From Streptomyces pactum (lineage in GTDB: Bacteria; Actinomycetota; Actinomycetes; Streptomycetales; Streptomycetaceae): a DNA stretch of 64,000 nt. A program made the translations under genes and the position numbers. The notes under the pieces are model-generated. The model saw nothing but the letters and a program-made list of their open reading frames with translations. It searched no databases and was not told the DNA's origin. Below, piece after piece: positions 32,896 through 41,968 of the stretch. The DNA lies in assembly GCF_002005225.1 (NCBI RefSeq), contig NZ_CP019724.1:6403501-6467500 (forward strand). The letters are read 5' to 3'. Position 1 is the first letter of the stretch, and every line of letters begins with the position of its first letter.

Positions 32896-35800
32896 GTGGC
32901 CGACCGTCTCATCGTCCGTGGCGCGCGCGAGCACAACCTGAAGAACGTCTCGCTCGACCTGCCTCGTGACTCGCTCATCGTCTTCACGGGCCTGTCCGGG
33001 TCGGGCAAGTCCTCCCTGGCCTTCGACACCATCTTCGCCGAGGGCCAGCGGCGCTACGTGGAGTCGCTCTCCTCCTACGCCCGGCAGTTCCTCGGCCAGA
33101 TGGACAAGCCGGACGTCGACTTCATCGAGGGCCTCTCCCCGGCGGTCTCCATCGACCAGAAGTCGACCTCGCGCAACCCGCGCTCCACGGTCGGCACCAT
33201 CACCGAGGTCTACGACTACCTGCGCCTGCTCTTCGCCCGCATCGGCAAGCCGCACTGTCCCCAGTGCGCCCGGCCGATCACGCGCCAGTCGCCGCAGGCC
33301 ATCGTCGACAAGGTCCTGGAGCTGCCGGAGGGCAGCCGCTTCCAGGTGCTGTCGCCGCTGGTGCGCGAGCGCAAGGGCGAGTTCGTCGACCTCTTCGCCG
33401 ACCTCCAGACCAAGGGCTACTCCCGCGCGCGGGTGGACGGCGAGACCATCCAGCTCTCCAACCCGCCCACGCTGAAGAAGCAGGAGAAGCACACCATCGA
33501 GGTGGTCGTCGACCGCCTCACGGTCAAGGACTCCGCCAAGCGGCGCCTCACCGACTCCGTGGAGACCGCGCTCGGCCTGTCCGGCGGCATGGTCGTGCTC
33601 GACTTCGTCGACCTCCCCGAGGACGACCCCGAGCGCGAGCGCATGTACTCCGAGCACCTGTACTGCCCGTACGACGACCTGTCCTTCGAAGAGCTGGAGC
33701 CCCGCTCCTTCTCCTTCAACTCGCCCTTCGGCGCCTGCCCCGACTGCTCCGGCATCGGCACGCGCATGGAGGTCGACGCGGAGCTGATCGTCCCCGACGA
33801 GGACAAGTCCCTCGACGAGGGCGCCATCCACCCCTGGTCGCACGGACACACCAAGGACTACTTCGGCCGACTCATCGGTGCCCTCGCGGACGCTCTGGGC
33901 TTCCGGACGGACATCCCCTTCGCGGGCCTGCCGCTGCGCGCCCGCAAGGCCCTGCTGTACGGCCACAAGACCCAGGTCGAGGTCCGCTACCGCAACCGGT
34001 ACGGGCGCGAGCGCCGGTACACCACGGCCTTCGAGGGCGCGATCCCGTTCGTCAAGCGCCGGCACAGCGAGGCCGAGAGCGACGCCAGCCGCGAGCGCTT
34101 CGAGGGCTACATGCGCGAGGTGCCCTGCCCCACCTGTGCGGGCACCCGGCTGAAGCCGCTCGTCCTCGCGGTCACGGTCATGGGCAAGTCGATCGCCGAG
34201 GTCTCGGCGATGTCCATCAGCGACTGCGCGGACTTCCTGGGCGAGCTGAAGCTCAGCGCACGTGACAAGAAGATCGCCGAGCGTGTGCTGAAGGAGGTCA
34301 ACGAGCGGCTGCGGTTCCTGGTCGACGTCGGCCTGGACTACCTCTCGCTGAACCGCGCGGCCGGCACCCTCTCCGGCGGCGAGGCGCAGCGCATCCGCCT
34401 GGCCACCCAGATCGGCTCCGGACTCGTCGGCGTGCTGTACGTCCTCGACGAGCCGTCCATCGGCCTGCACCAGCGCGACAACCACCGGCTGATCGAGACC
34501 CTGGTCCGGCTCCGCGACATGGGCAACACGCTCATCGTCGTCGAGCACGACGAGGACACCATCAAGGTCGCCGACTGGATCGTCGACATCGGCCCCGGAG
34601 CCGGCGAGCACGGCGGCAACGTGGTGCACAGCGGCTCCCTCAAGGAGCTGCTCGACAACGCCGAGTCACAGACCGGCCTGTACCTGTCCGGCAAGAAAGC
34701 CATCCCGCTGCCCGACATCCGGCGCCCGCGCGACCCCTCCCGTCAGCTCACCGTGCACGGCGCCCGCGAGAACAACCTCCAGGACATCGACGTGTCCTTC
34801 CCGCTCGGCGTGTTCACGGCGGTCACCGGCGTCTCCGGCTCCGGCAAGTCGACCCTGGTCAACGACATCCTGTACACGCACCTGGCGCGCGAGCTGAACG
34901 GCGCCCGGAACGTGCCCGGCCGGCACACGCGCGTGGACGGCGACGACCTCGTCGACAAGGTCGTCCACGTCGACCAGTCGCCCATCGGCCGCACCCCGCG
35001 GTCGAACCCGGCGACGTACACCGGAGTCTTCGACCACATCCGCAAGCTGTTCGCCGAGACGACGGAGGCGAAGGTCCGCGGCTACCTGCCGGGCCGGTTC
35101 TCCTTCAACGTCAAGGGCGGCCGCTGCGAGAACTGCTCGGGCGACGGCACGATCAAGATCGAGATGAACTTCCTCCCGGACGTCTACGTCCCGTGCGAGG
35201 TCTGCCACGGCGCCCGGTACAACCGGGAGACCCTGGAGGTCCACTACAAGGGCAAGTCCATCGCCGACGTCCTGAACATGCCGATCGAGGAGGCGACCGA
35301 CTTCTTCGAGGCGGTCCCCGCGATCTCCCGGCACATGAAGACGCTGAAGGACGTCGGCCTCGGCTACGTCCGGCTCGGCCAGTCCGCGACCACCCTGTCC
35401 GGTGGTGAGGCCCAGCGCGTGAAGCTCGCCAGCGAGCTGCAGCGACGCTCCACCGGACGCACGGTCTACGTCCTGGACGAGCCGACCACCGGTCTGCACT
35501 TCGAGGACATCAGCAAGCTGCTGACGGTCCTGGCCGGCCTGGTCGACAAGGGCAACACGGTCATCGTCATCGAGCACAACCTCGACGTGATCAAGACCGC
35601 CGACTGGGTCGTCGACATGGGCCCCGAAGGTGGCGCCGGCGGTGGCCTGGTGGTCGCCGAGGGCACCCCCGAGCAGGTCGCGGCCGTTCCCACCAGCCAC
35701 ACCGGCAAGTTCCTGCAGGACGTCCTCGGCGCCGACCGGGTGAGCGACGCGGTCGCGGTGAAGGCCCCGCGCAGGACGGCGAAGACGGTGGCGGCCAAGG

Positions 35801-35937
35801 CCACCGCCAAGAAGACCGCCACCAAGGCGGTCACCGGCACGGCCGCGAAGAAGACCGCCACCAAGGCGGCCAAGAAGGCCACCACGAAGGTGACCAAGCC
35901 CGCCGCGAAGAAGACCACGCGGACGAGCAAGGCCTGA
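32896..35937 (+). CDS. uvrA: excinuclease ABC subunit UvrA
   Basis: A 1013-residue damage-sensing ATPase of nucleotide excision repair. It has two ABC modules: Walker [11 protein letters not shown] at 32-41 and [10 protein letters not shown] near 650, with signatures [14 protein letters not shown] and [14 protein letters not shown]. Zinc-binding [22 protein letters not shown] and [14 protein letters not shown] pairs are present. The last about 59 residues (from about 955) are a Lys/Ala/Thr-rich tail of repeated KKTATKA units resembling histone H1. GTG 32896 fits the family start [16 protein letters not shown]. Confidence 0.97.
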   Translation: MADRLIVRGAREHNLKNVSLDLPRDSLIVFTGLSGSGKSSLAFDTIFAEGQRRYVESLSSYARQFLGQMDKPDVDFIEGLSPAVSIDQKSTSRNPRSTVGTITEVYDYLRLLFARIGKPHCPQCARPITRQSPQAIVDKVLELPEGSRFQVLSPLVRERKGEFVDLFADLQTKGYSRARVDGETIQLSNPPTLKKQEKHTIEVVVDRLTVKDSAKRRLTDSVETALGLSGGMVVLDFVDLPEDDPERERMYSEHLYCPYDDLSFEELEPRSFSFNSPFGACPDCSGIGTRMEVDAELIVPDEDKSLDEGAIHPWSHGHTKDYFGRLIGALADALGFRTDIPFAGLPLRARKALLYGHKTQVEVRYRNRYGRERRYTTAFEGAIPFVKRRHSEAESDASRERFEGYMREVPCPTCAGTRLKPLVLAVTVMGKSIAEVSAMSISDCADFLGELKLSARDKKIAERVLKEVNERLRFLVDVGLDYLSLNRAAGTLSGGEAQRIRLATQIGSGLVGVLYVLDEPSIGLHQRDNHRLIETLVRLRDMGNTLIVVEHDEDTIKVADWIVDIGPGAGEHGGNVVHSGSLKELLDNAESQTGLYLSGKKAIPLPDIRRPRDPSRQLTVHGARENNLQDIDVSFPLGVFTAVTGVSGSGKSTLVNDILYTHLARELNGARNVPGRHTRVDGDDLVDKVVHVDQSPIGRTPRSNPATYTGVFDHIRKLFAETTEAKVRGYLPGRFSFNVKGGRCENCSGDGTIKIEMNFLPDVYVPCEVCHGARYNRETLEVHYKGKSIADVLNMPIEEATDFFEAVPAISRHMKTLKDVGLGYVRLGQSATTLSGGEAQRVKLASELQRRSTGRTVYVLDEPTTGLHFEDISKLLTVLAGLVDKGNTVIVIEHNLDVIKTADWVVDMGPEGGAGGGLVVAEGTPEQVAAVPTSHTGKFLQDVLGADRVSDAVAVKAPRRTAKTVAAKATAKKTATKAVTGTAAKKTATKAAKKATTKVTKPAAKKTTRTSKA

Positions 35938-35946
35938 ACCGCCAGT

Positions 35947-35986
35947 CGCGCCGGGCGCCACGGACGATCCCGTGGCGCCCGGCGCG
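35947..35986. terminator. bidirectional hairpin between uvrA and yceI
   Basis: A perfect 17-bp stem: bases 35947-35963 pair with 35970-35986 around a 6-base loop. It is G/C-rich without a U-tract. It ends 21 bp before the convergent yceI stop, so it could stop transcription from both sides. Confidence 0.8.
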
Positions 35987-36007
35987 GCGTGTGCCCACCC
36001 CACGGAC

Positions 36008-36577
36008 TCAGGCAGTCGCCGGTTCCACGAACTGCATGTCGAGCTGGATCTTCACCACCTCTCCGAGCAGCCCGGGAGCGAAGTCCAGGCCGAACTCGCT
36101 GCGCCGGATCTCACCCGTCGCCTCGAACCCGGCGTGCCGGCCGTCGCCGCCGGGCATGGATCCCAGCCCGCCGAACTCCACAGCGAGCGTCACCGGACGG
36201 GTCACGTCGCCGATGGTCAACTCGCCCTCCATGGTCCAGTCCTCGCCCTCGCCCGACACCCGGGTCGAGCGGTAGGCCATCGTCGGCCGCTTCGCCACGT
36301 CGAGCAGGTCGGAGGCGCGTACGTGTGCGTCCCGGTCGGCGTTCCCGGTGTCGATGGAGGCCAGGTCGACCGTCGCGGACACCCGGACGTCCTCGACCCG
36401 CTCCCCGACGAACAGTTCGGCCCGCACGCCGCCGAAGCGCCCCCGCACCTTGGCGATGCCGAGATGGCGGACGGTGAAGTTCACGGCGGAGTGGAACGGG
36501 TCCATAGCCCACCGGCCGGGGGCGATCGGCAGGGGAGTGGTGGGAGTGGCGGTGGTGCCGGAGATGTCATTCGTCAT
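36008..36577 (-). CDS. YceI family protein
   Basis: A 189-residue lipocalin-like YceI protein. Blocks include GRWAMDPFHSAVNFTVRHL, KVRGRFGGVRAEL, VDLASIDTGNADRDAHVRASD, and ELTIGDVTRPVTLAVEFGG. YceI proteins bind isoprenoid-like lipids in a beta-barrel; no signal peptide is seen, so it is cytoplasmic. It is divergent from an XRE regulator (101-bp gap), which may control it. Confidence 0.92.
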   Translation of the reverse strand: MTNDISGTTATPTTPLPIAPGRWAMDPFHSAVNFTVRHLGIAKVRGRFGGVRAELFVGERVEDVRVSATVDLASIDTGNADRDAHVRASDLLDVAKRPTMAYRSTRVSGEGEDWTMEGELTIGDVTRPVTLAVEFGGLGSMPGGDGRHAGFEATGEIRRSEFGLDFAPGLLGEVVKIQLDMQFVEPATA

Positions 36578-36678
36578 GCCCTCAACCCTGCGGCGACCGC
36601 GCCCCCGCAGGGAGACCGGCCCGAGCGTGGTAGTCGCAGGGCCACCCTCTCGCCCGCGCGCATTGGTACGTTCCAGAC

Positions 36679-37542
36679 GTGAACGACAACGAGTTGGGCA
36701 CCTTCCTGCGGACCTGGCGCGAGTCCGTCACCCCCGCCGAGGTGGGGCTGCCCGCCGGTCCCCGCCGCCGCACCCCCGGCCTGCGCCGCGCCGAGCTGGC
36801 CACGCTCGCCGGCGTCAGCGTCGAGTACCTCACCCGGCTGGAACAGGGCCGCGACCGCAACCCGTCCGTCCAGGTGCTCGGCGCCCTCGCCGACGCGCTG
36901 AACCTGTCGCTGCGGGACCGGATGCTGCTGCGCCGCCTGACCAAGGAGGCCGACGGCGGCGACCCGCTGCTGTGCGCCGCGGCCCCGCCCCTCAGTCGCG
37001 GCGCGCGCCCCACCGTGCGGGCCGTACTGGACCGCCTGGAGCCCACCCCCGCCGTGGTGCTCAACTGGATCGGCGACGTCCTCGCCCACACCGGCGGCTA
37101 CGCTCGGCTGACCGGCCCGATCGGGCTGCTCGACGAGGAGCGGCCCAACCTGCTCCGGTACCTGTTCACCGACGAGCGGGCCCGCGCCGCCTATCCCGAC
37201 TGGGACCGCGTGGCCGACGACCTGGTCGCCCAGCTCCGGCACGAGGCCCCACTGCGGGACCCGTACGTGGCCGAGCTGGCCGACGAGCTGACGGTGACGG
37301 CCGGGGCGGTCTTCGCCGACCGGTTCGCCGACCTCGGCGCGGCCCCGCGGCGTGTCGGGACCCAGCACGTCGAGCACCCGGAGGCCGGCCCCCTGCGGCT
37401 GTCGCACGAGACGCTCGCGCTTCCCGAGGAGGGCCAGCGCATCGTCGTACACCTGCCCGCGGACGACGCCACGGCCGCGGCCCTGGACCGCCTCAACGGC
37501 CGCCGACCCGGTGCCCTGCGGGCGGTACGGCCGGCGGGCTGA
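36679..37542 (+). CDS. XRE regulator with MmyB-like ligand-binding domain
   Basis: A 287-residue regulator. The N-terminal helix-turn-helix has RRTPGLRRAELATLAGVSVEYLTRLEQGRD, the hallmark of the MmyB/YgzD-type group; the rest (about 100-265) is the MmyB-like domain, which resembles PAS folds and binds lipids or other ligands. GTG 36679 follows a TACGTT box by 6 nt, suggesting a leaderless start. Such regulators usually repress a divergent reductase or small gene; here the divergent gene is yceI. Confidence 0.9.
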   Translation: MNDNELGTFLRTWRESVTPAEVGLPAGPRRRTPGLRRAELATLAGVSVEYLTRLEQGRDRNPSVQVLGALADALNLSLRDRMLLRRLTKEADGGDPLLCAAAPPLSRGARPTVRAVLDRLEPTPAVVLNWIGDVLAHTGGYARLTGPIGLLDEERPNLLRYLFTDERARAAYPDWDRVADDLVAQLRHEAPLRDPYVAELADELTVTAGAVFADRFADLGAAPRRVGTQHVEHPEAGPLRLSHETLALPEEGQRIVVHLPADDATAAALDRLNGRRPGALRAVRPAG

Positions 37543-37600
37543 CGACCGGCCGAGACCGAGACCGAGACCAGGGCCGGTGCCGGACCGGCGCCGTTGGCGC

Positions 37601-38509
37601 TCAGACGGCCACCTCGTGGGCGTACGGCGGCTCCGCGCCCGCCCGAGAACAGGTGACCGCCGCCGCGCGGGCGGCGAAACCCAGCAGCTCCGCCCAGCCC
37701 TCCGTCCCCAGACCGGCCACGGCCCCGTCGTCGAGGGCGTCGCGTACGGCGAGTCCGTGCAGCAGCGCCGCGTTGACCGTGTCGCCCGCGCCGATCGTGT
37801 CCACCACCTCGACCCGCTCGCCCGGCACCGCGTACTCGCCGCCGCCACGGGTGTACGCCGTCAGCCCGGCTCCGCCCCGGGTGACCACGACCGCCGCCGG
37901 ACCGGCAGCCAGCCACTCCTGGGGCGTGCCGCCCAGCCACTCGGCGTCCTCGGCGGACAGCTTCAGCAACGACACCGACGGCAGCCAGCTCTTGAACCGG
38001 GCCCGGTAGGCGTCCGGGTCCGGAATCAGACCGGCCCGGATGTTCGGGTCCAGCGCGGTGAACACGCCCCGCGCGGCCGTCTCGCGCAGCAACTCCTCGT
38101 AGGCGCTCGCTCCCGGCTCCAGCACCAGGGAGCAGGTCCCGAAAGAGACCGCCCGGGTACCGGCCGGCAGCGCGGCGGGCACCGAGAACAGCCGGTCCGC
38201 CGTCCCGTCCACGTAGAAGGAGTACGCGGCCGAACCGTCCGCGCCCACCGAGGCCACGGCGAGCGTCGTCGGCTCGACCCCGCGCTGCACCGGTGAGAGG
38301 TCCACGCCGGTCTCGCGCAGCCGGTCCAGCAGCGCCTCGCCGAAGGCGTCGTGCGACACCCGGGAGCAGAAGGCGGCGGGTGAGCCGAGGCGGCCGAGCG
38401 CGACGGCCGTGTTGTACGGCCCGCCGCCGAGGGCAGGCCGCAGCGCGGCGAGGGCACCCGTGCCCTGCGGTACCAGGTCGATCAGTGCCTCACCGGCGAC
38501 GACGATCAC
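37601..38509 (-). CDS. PfkB family fructokinase-like sugar kinase
   Basis: A 302-residue ribokinase-family kinase. The start VIVVAGEALIDLVP, the GGGPYNTAVALGRLG signature and DTIGAGDTVNAALL with the catalytic Asp fit fructokinases. It phosphorylates a free sugar, most likely fructose. AAAGGAG 6 nt before GTG 38509 sets the start, which overlaps the lacI end by 20 bp. It is therefore the second gene of a lacI-kinase operon without a linked transporter. Confidence 0.9.
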   Translation of the reverse strand: MIVVAGEALIDLVPQGTGALAALRPALGGGPYNTAVALGRLGSPAAFCSRVSHDAFGEALLDRLRETGVDLSPVQRGVEPTTLAVASVGADGSAAYSFYVDGTADRLFSVPAALPAGTRAVSFGTCSLVLEPGASAYEELLRETAARGVFTALDPNIRAGLIPDPDAYRARFKSWLPSVSLLKLSAEDAEWLGGTPQEWLAAGPAAVVVTRGGAGLTAYTRGGGEYAVPGERVEVVDTIGAGDTVNAALLHGLAVRDALDDGAVAGLGTEGWAELLGFAARAAAVTCSRAGAEPPYAHEVAV

Positions 38510-39632
38510 GGGAGACTCCTTTCGTGAGCCTTTCGGAGGCTCGCTCGGACTGCTGAGGTTGATCGGACTTCTCGGATTTCTCGGACTTATCGGACTGCCG
38601 GGGCTGCTCGGACCGCTCGGGGCAGCCGCAGGAGGTGCGGTGGACGAAGGTGCAGGGCAGCCGCACGGTCCGCACGGGGCGGTCCGGCGCGGCGAGGCGG
38701 TCCAGCAGCAGCCGCACGGCCTGGGCGCCGAGCTCCCTGCTCGGCTGTGCGACGACGGTGAGCCTGGGCGTGAAGAGGTCCGCCCACGCGAAGTCGTCGA
38801 AGCAGCACAGCGCGAGGTCACCGGGCACGGACAGGCCGCGGTCCCGCAGGGCGCGCAGCGCACCGATGGTCATCGCGTTGTTGGCGGTGACCACAGCGGT
38901 GGGCGGCACAGCCAGGGAGAGCAGGTCCGCCGCGGCCCGTTCACCGCCTGCCGCCTCGGAGTCGCCGTGGACCAGGAGCCGTTCGTCGTACGGCAGCCCG
39001 GCGGCGGCGAGGCCGTGCCGGTAACCGGTGATCCGCTCGCTTGTCGTGCTGAGCCCCGGCCGGCCCGCGACCAGGCCGATCCTGCGGTGACCGAGCCCGG
39101 CGAGATGGGTGACCAGCCGGGTCGTCGGCTCGGCGCTCTCGGCGCACACCTGGTCGAAGCGTGGGGCTCCGTCGCCCTTCGGCACGTCCACGACCCGGTC
39201 CAGGAACACGGTCGGCATCCGGTGGCGGCCGAGGTAGGCGACGAGGTCGCGCGGGTCGGCGGAGGGCGCGACGATCATGCCGTCCACGCGCCGCTCGTGC
39301 AGGAGCTGGACGACCTTGCGCTCATGGGCCGGATCGTCGTGCGGGTCCGCGATGAGCAGGCTGTAACCGTGCTCCAGGGCGCCGGCCTCGACGCCCTGGA
39401 GGATCTCCGTGAAGTAGGGGTTGCTGATCGCCGACACCGAGAGCCCGATGGAGCGGGTGCGGGAGGTGACCAGGGAGCGGGCGAGGGTGTTCGGGGTGTA
39501 GCCGAGCTCCTCGACGGCGTCCAGCACCGCCCGGCGGGTGTGCGGCAGTACCGGGCGGGTGTCGTTGAGCACGTGCGAGACGGTCGCCACGGAGACCCCC
39601 GCGCTCCGTGCGACATCGGCCATGGTCGCCAT
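38490..39632 (-). CDS. LacI family transcriptional regulator
   Basis: A 380-residue repressor. The helix-turn-helix and hinge are MADVARSAGVSVATVSHVLN and RAVLDAVEELGYTPNTLARSL; the periplasmic-binding-like core follows. The CTFVHRTSCGCP end is usual for actinobacterial LacI proteins and marks the expected end. About 35 extra residues rich in Ser/Lys/Glu follow, encoded by a nine-base repeat. AAAGGAGGGG precedes ATG 39632. A 32-bp palindrome about 100 bp upstream overlaps a plausible -35 region, so it probably represses itself and the kinase. Confidence 0.92.
   Translation of the reverse strand: MATMADVARSAGVSVATVSHVLNDTRPVLPHTRRAVLDAVEELGYTPNTLARSLVTSRTRSIGLSVSAISNPYFTEILQGVEAGALEHGYSLLIADPHDDPAHERKVVQLLHERRVDGMIVAPSADPRDLVAYLGRHRMPTVFLDRVVDVPKGDGAPRFDQVCAESAEPTTRLVTHLAGLGHRRIGLVAGRPGLSTTSERITGYRHGLAAAGLPYDERLLVHGDSEAAGGERAAADLLSLAVPPTAVVTANNAMTIGALRALRDRGLSVPGDLALCCFDDFAWADLFTPRLTVVAQPSRELGAQAVRLLLDRLAAPDRPVRTVRLPCTFVHRTSCGCPERSEQPRQSDKSEKSEKSDQPQQSERASERLTKGVSRDRRRR
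38540..38612 (-). repeat. nonanucleotide-period repeat in lacI 3' end
   Basis: On the plus strand TCGGACT-type heptamers recur every nine bases (TCGGACTTC, TCGGATTTC, TCGGACTTA, TCGGACTGC), with more distant copies on both sides. In the lacI frame it encodes Ser-Asp/Glu-Lys units. The period keeps the reading frame. Confidence 0.75.
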
Positions 39633-39730
39633 CCCGCCGCCCCTCCTTTCGTCCTTTCGCGTACGGCCGCGCGTCGGTCTCCGCACCACTTCCGCGCGTA
39701 CTGGCCGGGACCGTACCCCATCAGGGGCGG

Positions 39731-39762
39731 GCGCGTAAACGCTTGCGCAAGCGTTTACGCGC
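39731..39762. promoter_or_regulatory. 32-bp perfect palindrome, probable LacI-family operator
   Basis: The sequence is fully self-complementary about 39746/39747. The core AACGCTTGCGCAAGCGTT resembles LacI-family operators (inverted AACGNTTN half sites around a central CG). Its edges lie 99 bp from both the lacI ATG and the divergent Rieske ATG. On the minus strand TTTACG (inside it) and TACGGT lie 18 bp apart, a plausible lacI promoter that binding would block. Confidence 0.8.
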
Positions 39763-39860
39763 GCTCCCGGCAGCCCCGGCGTCAGGGTGACCCGCCCTCG
39801 AAGGAAGCGACGACCGCCGGATATCGTCGCCCTGCACATCCCCTGACCAGTGGAGACCTC

Positions 39861-40286
39861 ATGCCCGGCCGTCCCGCCCCGAGCCGCCGTACCGTTTTGC
39901 GCTCGGCGGCCCTCACGCCCGTCGCCGGACTCGGTCTGGCCGCCTGCTCACCGGGCGAGGACGGTGCCGCGCCCGCGAGGCCGACCGGGCCCGTCGACCT
40001 CGGGGCGGACGGCGAGGTGGCCACGGGCGCGGCCAAGCTCTACCGGGACGCGAACGTGGTGGTCAGCCGGGCCGAGGACGGTTCCCTGAAGGCGTTCAGC
40101 ACGGTATGCACGCACGCGCGGTGCCCCATCAACAAGCTGGAGGGGACGAAACTGGTCTGCCCCTGCCACGGCAGCGAGTTCGACGCACGGACCGGCGAGG
40201 TGCTGCACGCCCCGGCAAGCGTGCCGCTCATGGAACTCTCGGTCGAGGTGAAGCGGGGCCGGATCATCGCGAGCCCCGACATCTGA
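39861..40286 (+). CDS. Rieske [2Fe-2S] lipoprotein, Tat-exported
   Basis: A 141-residue exported protein. The N-terminus SRRTVLRSAALTPVAGLGLAAC holds a twin-arginine motif and a lipobox cysteine, so it is likely Tat-exported and lipid-anchored. The Rieske cluster ligands are CTHARCP and CPCHGSEFD. It resembles small QcrA-like Rieske proteins but no partner oxidase is adjacent. GGAG precedes ATG 39861. The electron partner is unknown. Confidence 0.88.
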   Translation: MPGRPAPSRRTVLRSAALTPVAGLGLAACSPGEDGAAPARPTGPVDLGADGEVATGAAKLYRDANVVVSRAEDGSLKAFSTVCTHARCPINKLEGTKLVCPCHGSEFDARTGEVLHAPASVPLMELSVEVKRGRIIASPDI

Positions 40287-40615
40287 TCCGTACCCGGCCC
40301 CCGGCGGTCCGCCCCCGGCCCCGGTGACTCACTCCCGACCCGACCCGACCCGACCCGACCCGACCCGACCTGGCCGACCCGACCCCGCCCCAGCGTCCGC
40401 AGCCCCCTGGGGCGCTCTGCCGGAGGTCCCCGCCGGTCCGACCGCGGCCCCGGCGCCCCGCTTCCGGCGCCACGTCCCCCTTCCGGCCTCCGGCGATCCC
40501 TCGGCGCCCCGCGGCACCCAGCGACCCGGTGACCCCAGTCCCTGGAGCCCCCGGCGCCCCCGCAGAGCTCCGGCGACCCCGTCAGGGCATCCAGGCACCA
40601 CCAGTCCCACCGGAA
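40287..40615. other. convergent intergenic region, C-rich with pentamer repeat
   Basis: This 329-bp gap separates the Rieske gene from the minus-strand HTH gene. It opens with a CGACC pentamer array (40336-40370), then a long C/G-rich stretch with scattered GGCGCCCC and TCCGGCG motifs. No gene or clear terminator is seen. Confidence 0.55.
40336..40370. repeat. CGACC pentanucleotide array, 7 copies
   Basis: Seven uninterrupted copies of CGACC, followed by further loose copies to about 40385. A five-base period in non-coding DNA can vary freely in length. Confidence 0.9.
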
Positions 40616-41566
40616 TCACTCCCAGTCCCACCCGATCCCCAGCATCCCCGACCGCACCCGCGGCTCCACGAGGTGCACCGAGTGGTGCCGTCCGCTGAGG
40701 GCCAGCTCCTGCCGGCCGCCGCGTGGTGCCGCCGGTGAGTGCTGCGTGAACCGGTGGCAGCGCACCGGGAGGGCCGCGGCCTCGAACCGCACCTGGAGCG
40801 CGTACTGTCCGCCCGCCGACCCGAACCCGCGGACGTACTCGCGCGACACTCCCGCCGTGCCGTCCTCGACGCCGTAACGGAAGAGGTAGGTGTCCCCGGC
40901 CCGCAGGCGCGTGTCGAAGAGCAACTCGATCACGAGCACTCCGGTGTCGTGGTGGGTGCGGACGCGTCCCGTACGGCAGTTCTCCAGCGCGTGGACGGTC
41001 ATCCGCGCGGGAGCGCATCCCGGGTCGCCGTGGTGGACGGCGACGAAGCGGTCGACGCCGTCGCGGTGGGCGCGGACGATGTGCTGCGACTCGCGGCCCG
41101 CCAGCTCGCGGCGCGGCCCGATCCGGATCCGCTCGTGGTGCCCGAGGGTGTGCACCCCGCCGTCCGACGACGGATGGTCCAGCTCGGCCAGCAGCCGGTC
41201 CAGGACGCCGGAGGCCTCCACGTAGGCGCGGTAGGAGCGGCCCGCGGGCCGCTCGGCCGAGGTGTCCTCGTCGGCCTCGGCCAGCAGGCGGATCAGGGAC
41301 TCCTCCGGCAGTTGCAGTATCTCCTCCAGCGCTCGGACGGCCCGCAGCGACTCCGGGCGCTGGGGGCGCCGTGCGCCCTGCTGCCAGTAGCTCAGACTCG
41401 TGACGCCCACCCGCACCCCGTGGCGCGACAGATGGTGCTGCACGCGCTGGAGCGGCAGTCCGCGAGCGGCGATCGCGGCCCGCAGGGCGACGTGGAAGGG
41501 GCCACCGCGCAGGGCCGAGTCGAGTTCGGCGGTGGCGACGTCCGCGTGCTGGGTGGCGTGCGGCAT
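40616..41566 (-). CDS. helix-turn-helix protein, function unknown
   Basis: A 316-residue protein. The N-terminal 90 residues hold an HTH-like segment (QRVQHHLSRHGVRVGVTSLSYWQQG) followed by RRPQRPESLRAVRALEEILQLPEESL, as in XRE-type regulators. The remainder has RESQHIVRAHRDGVDRFVAVHHGD and a beta-rich part ending near VRSGMLGIGWDWE. Homologues sit beside uvrC in streptomycetes, I believe, but no function is known to me. AAAGG lies upstream of ATG 41566. It is divergent from uvrC. Confidence 0.7.
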   Translation of the reverse strand: MPHATQHADVATAELDSALRGGPFHVALRAAIAARGLPLQRVQHHLSRHGVRVGVTSLSYWQQGARRPQRPESLRAVRALEEILQLPEESLIRLLAEADEDTSAERPAGRSYRAYVEASGVLDRLLAELDHPSSDGGVHTLGHHERIRIGPRRELAGRESQHIVRAHRDGVDRFVAVHHGDPGCAPARMTVHALENCRTGRVRTHHDTGVLVIELLFDTRLRAGDTYLFRYGVEDGTAGVSREYVRGFGSAGGQYALQVRFEAAALPVRCHRFTQHSPAAPRGGRQELALSGRHHSVHLVEPRVRSGMLGIGWDWE

Positions 41567-41968
41567 GCAGGGGCCTTTCTGTGAAGTCCACAACGGCTGG
41601 TCAGACCGTTCGACGCGGATCCCTCGAAAGGGTCCGTCGGGGCCGCCGCCCCCGTTGCGGCACAGAGATACGGCGACACAGAGAATCTGCACATCCGTCC
41701 GCCGCGCTTCAGGGCCCCGAGTCCCCCCGCATTGAAGCGTGTTGACCACGGCCCGACAACACCTGACGCCCGACCGCGACGCGCTCCTGGCCGAGAACAC
41801 ACCGGCACACGGTTCCCAGGGCACCCGGCGTGACCGACCGGCCCCGGACCGTCCCCTCCCGGCCCGTCCCAGGTCGTCCACGGCGGCCCCGGCCCGTCGT
41901 CCACAGGGGCCCGGCCCGTCGTCCACAGCCCCGCCGGAGTGTCGGTCCCCGCCAGTAGGGTGTGAGTC
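41567..41968. other. divergent intergenic region before uvrC
   Basis: This 402-bp gap contains the uvrC promoter at its right end and a near-duplicated 16-17 bp unit (GGCCCGTCGTCCACAG) at about 41891-41934. TTGACC near 41749 could be part of another promoter. No gene is supported. Confidence 0.5.
41939..41961 (+). promoter_or_regulatory. weaker RecA-NDp-like promoter of uvrC
   Basis: GTGTCGGTCCC at 41939-41949, six bases, then a perfect TAGGGT at 41956-41961. Seven of eleven upstream bases match the consensus. The uvrC ATG begins 7 nt after the -10 box, the same spacing as at uvrB, so it also looks leaderless. Confidence 0.5.
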
